Below are positions 62,891-64,000 of a stretch of 64,000 nt of DNA, piece by piece. Under the pieces are notes generated by a model, which worked only from the letters and a program-made list of their open reading frames with translations, was not told the DNA's origin and searched no databases. The translations under genes were made by a program, and so were the position numbers. The stretch's first letter is position 1, and every line of letters starts with the position of its first letter. Origin of the DNA: Tanypteryx hageni (Eukaryota; Arthropoda; Insecta; Odonata; Petaluridae); the NCBI GenBank assembly GCA_028673005.1, contig CM054113.1:40862117-40926116 (forward strand). The letters are read 5' to 3'.

Positions 62891-63422
62891 TTTGTTGCTC
62901 CAGATTTTTAAAATATATTGTCAACAGAAAAATCAACCTGTCAAATGTTTCATTGGTTTAATGACTGATACGCGTGCAAATGCAATGATTAGAATTCATA
63001 AAAATTTCGGCTCCCATCCAAAGTTTCCCAATAGATAAAATTCATAAAATTCTCTGAAATCGCGCAGAAATTGTTTTTAAAAAACAACCGACCGAAGGTG
63101 AAGTGCGTATGAGGAAACCCGTTTGTGAAAAAGAGGACCGAAAGGAAGCTCTGAGAATCTCTGAACTTGGATGGTAGGCGACCGAAAGTAAAACGTTATT
63201 TTCCCTTGACTCAAAATATCATTTAAGGATTGATTCTCTTTTCCACAAAGAATCTTTTCGCGACAAGATTTTTAGCAATATAAAGGGGGGTGATATAGGT
63301 ATACATATGTACTACGTCGGCTATATTGGTGGAAGTGCATTGTTGCACGCCTTGACGACCGTGTACATTAAAATTCCTTAGCAACGCCGAGTTGAATGTC
63401 TACGTGAGTTTCGTGTTTTCAG
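62891..63422. other. Non-genic spacer, unit 3
   Basis: Equivalent of unit 1 8241-8766. The short open frame seen there is broken by a stop (TGG to TAG) near 63175. Confidence 0.5.
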
Positions 63423-63501
63423 GATGCGAATTTTATTGAATTTTGCGCGCCAGTTAACTACTCTGGCTACGTACTGCAGGGGAAAACCTCCAGATGGACA
63501 A
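63423..63501 (+). CDS. SCaMC: Candidate first coding exon of carrier gene, copy 3
   Basis: Same acceptor, ATG (63424), 26-codon frame and GTAAGT donor as copies 1 and 2. The rest of copy 3 would lie beyond the window. Confidence 0.45.
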
Positions 63502-64000
63502 GTAAGTTTCTTTCTGTTGATAATCACGCATAAATAAATGGAAATATGATATAAATAAATGGGTGTTCTAAGTGCAATGTTCAATCATTGGGTTCTATAA
63601 TTGGGACCAACTGCTCGGAAAGCGTGATAAAATCAGTTCTTTATTATTCTAAGTTAGTTAATTTAGCGTAGCTATCCCGTTTGATCGTTAGCAAACATAG
63701 CGAAGTCAGGTTAATGATCAGGGCTGGAAAAATTCAAGATGACATGTCTCCATAAGATTCATCTTGGCGCTATTTTTTGCAATGTATTGTGAACTCTGTA
63801 TAAATATTATGCCGGTTGCAAGTGTAATAAGGTTAAAGAAGATAGTATCTTTCGTACCATAACGTAAATAATATTAATAGTAATATATTTTGACAGTATT
63901 ATGCTGGTTGGCTTTCTCTCCCTGTTTTTGTACTTACATATCGCCTTAATAGGGTAACGTACCTCACTTATTGTTATTTTGAAACCACCTATTCCTACCA
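63502..64000. other. Start of putative first intron, copy 3
   Basis: Contains the full first copy of the diverged tandem repeat (from about 63613), like unit 2 and unlike the deleted form in unit 1. Cut by the window end. Confidence 0.5.

Larger units (their letters stand above)
54910..64000. repeat. Tandem segmental duplication, unit 3 (partial)
   Basis: Collinear with the first roughly 9.1 kb of units 1 and 2, then cut by the window end, before the main carrier exons. It reaches only the candidate first coding exon. It has a private deletion of about 265 bp at 62763 with short filler DNA, and a shortened AT-rich run near 60078. It shares some variants with unit 2 and others with unit 1. 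Confidence 0.95.

Overview
The window is eukaryotic and most likely from an arthropod, probably an insect. It is AT-rich, its only convincing host gene is split by GT-AG introns, and its reading frames otherwise belong to decayed Penelope-like (PLE), Jockey-type and hAT-like transposons. The carrier protein reads closest to insect SCaMC. There are no operons, rRNAs, intact tRNAs or CRISPR arrays.

Layout: almost the whole window is a head-to-tail tandem segmental duplication. Unit 1 runs 1-27957, unit 2 27958-54909, and unit 3 starts at 54910 and is cut off by the window end. The units differ by scattered substitutions and a handful of indels. Shared variants switch between unit pairs along the length, which suggests gene conversion or unequal crossing-over.

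Each complete unit holds one copy of a mitochondrial ATP-Mg/phosphate carrier gene of the SCaMC / SLC25A24-25 family on the + strand. Five exons encode a complete three-repeat carrier: 10537-17014 in unit 1 and 38573-45050 in unit 2. A well-formed candidate first coding exon lies upstream (8767-8845, 36761-36839, 63423-63501). I see no exons for the Ca2+-binding EF-hand half, so at least copy 2 appears to encode a short, EF-hand-less carrier.

Just after the stop codon, in the presumed 3' UTR, sits an 8.1-kb nested retroelement (17067-25165) flanked by a perfect 15-bp target-site duplication. It is a Penelope-like element with a reverse transcriptase, a GIY-YIG endonuclease, terminal pseudo-LTRs with a TATA box, and hammerhead-ribozyme-like motifs. 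A Jockey-type gag/endonuclease fragment is inserted in its left pLTR. A 1.65-kb hAT-like element has split its RT catalytic YVDD codons. The nest was duplicated along with the gene; unit 2 later lost 1,073 bp at the right end, including the PLE terminus and a nearby host AATAAA.

The rest is introns and intergenic DNA. It holds a large inverted pair of DNA-transposon copies (about 2.1 kb, once per unit), a second decayed PLE reverse transcriptase, tRNA-derived SINE-like pieces, a 56-bp-arm foldback, a 187-bp MITE-like element, a diverged roughly 380-bp tandem repeat, and a long polypyrimidine tract before each unit junction.
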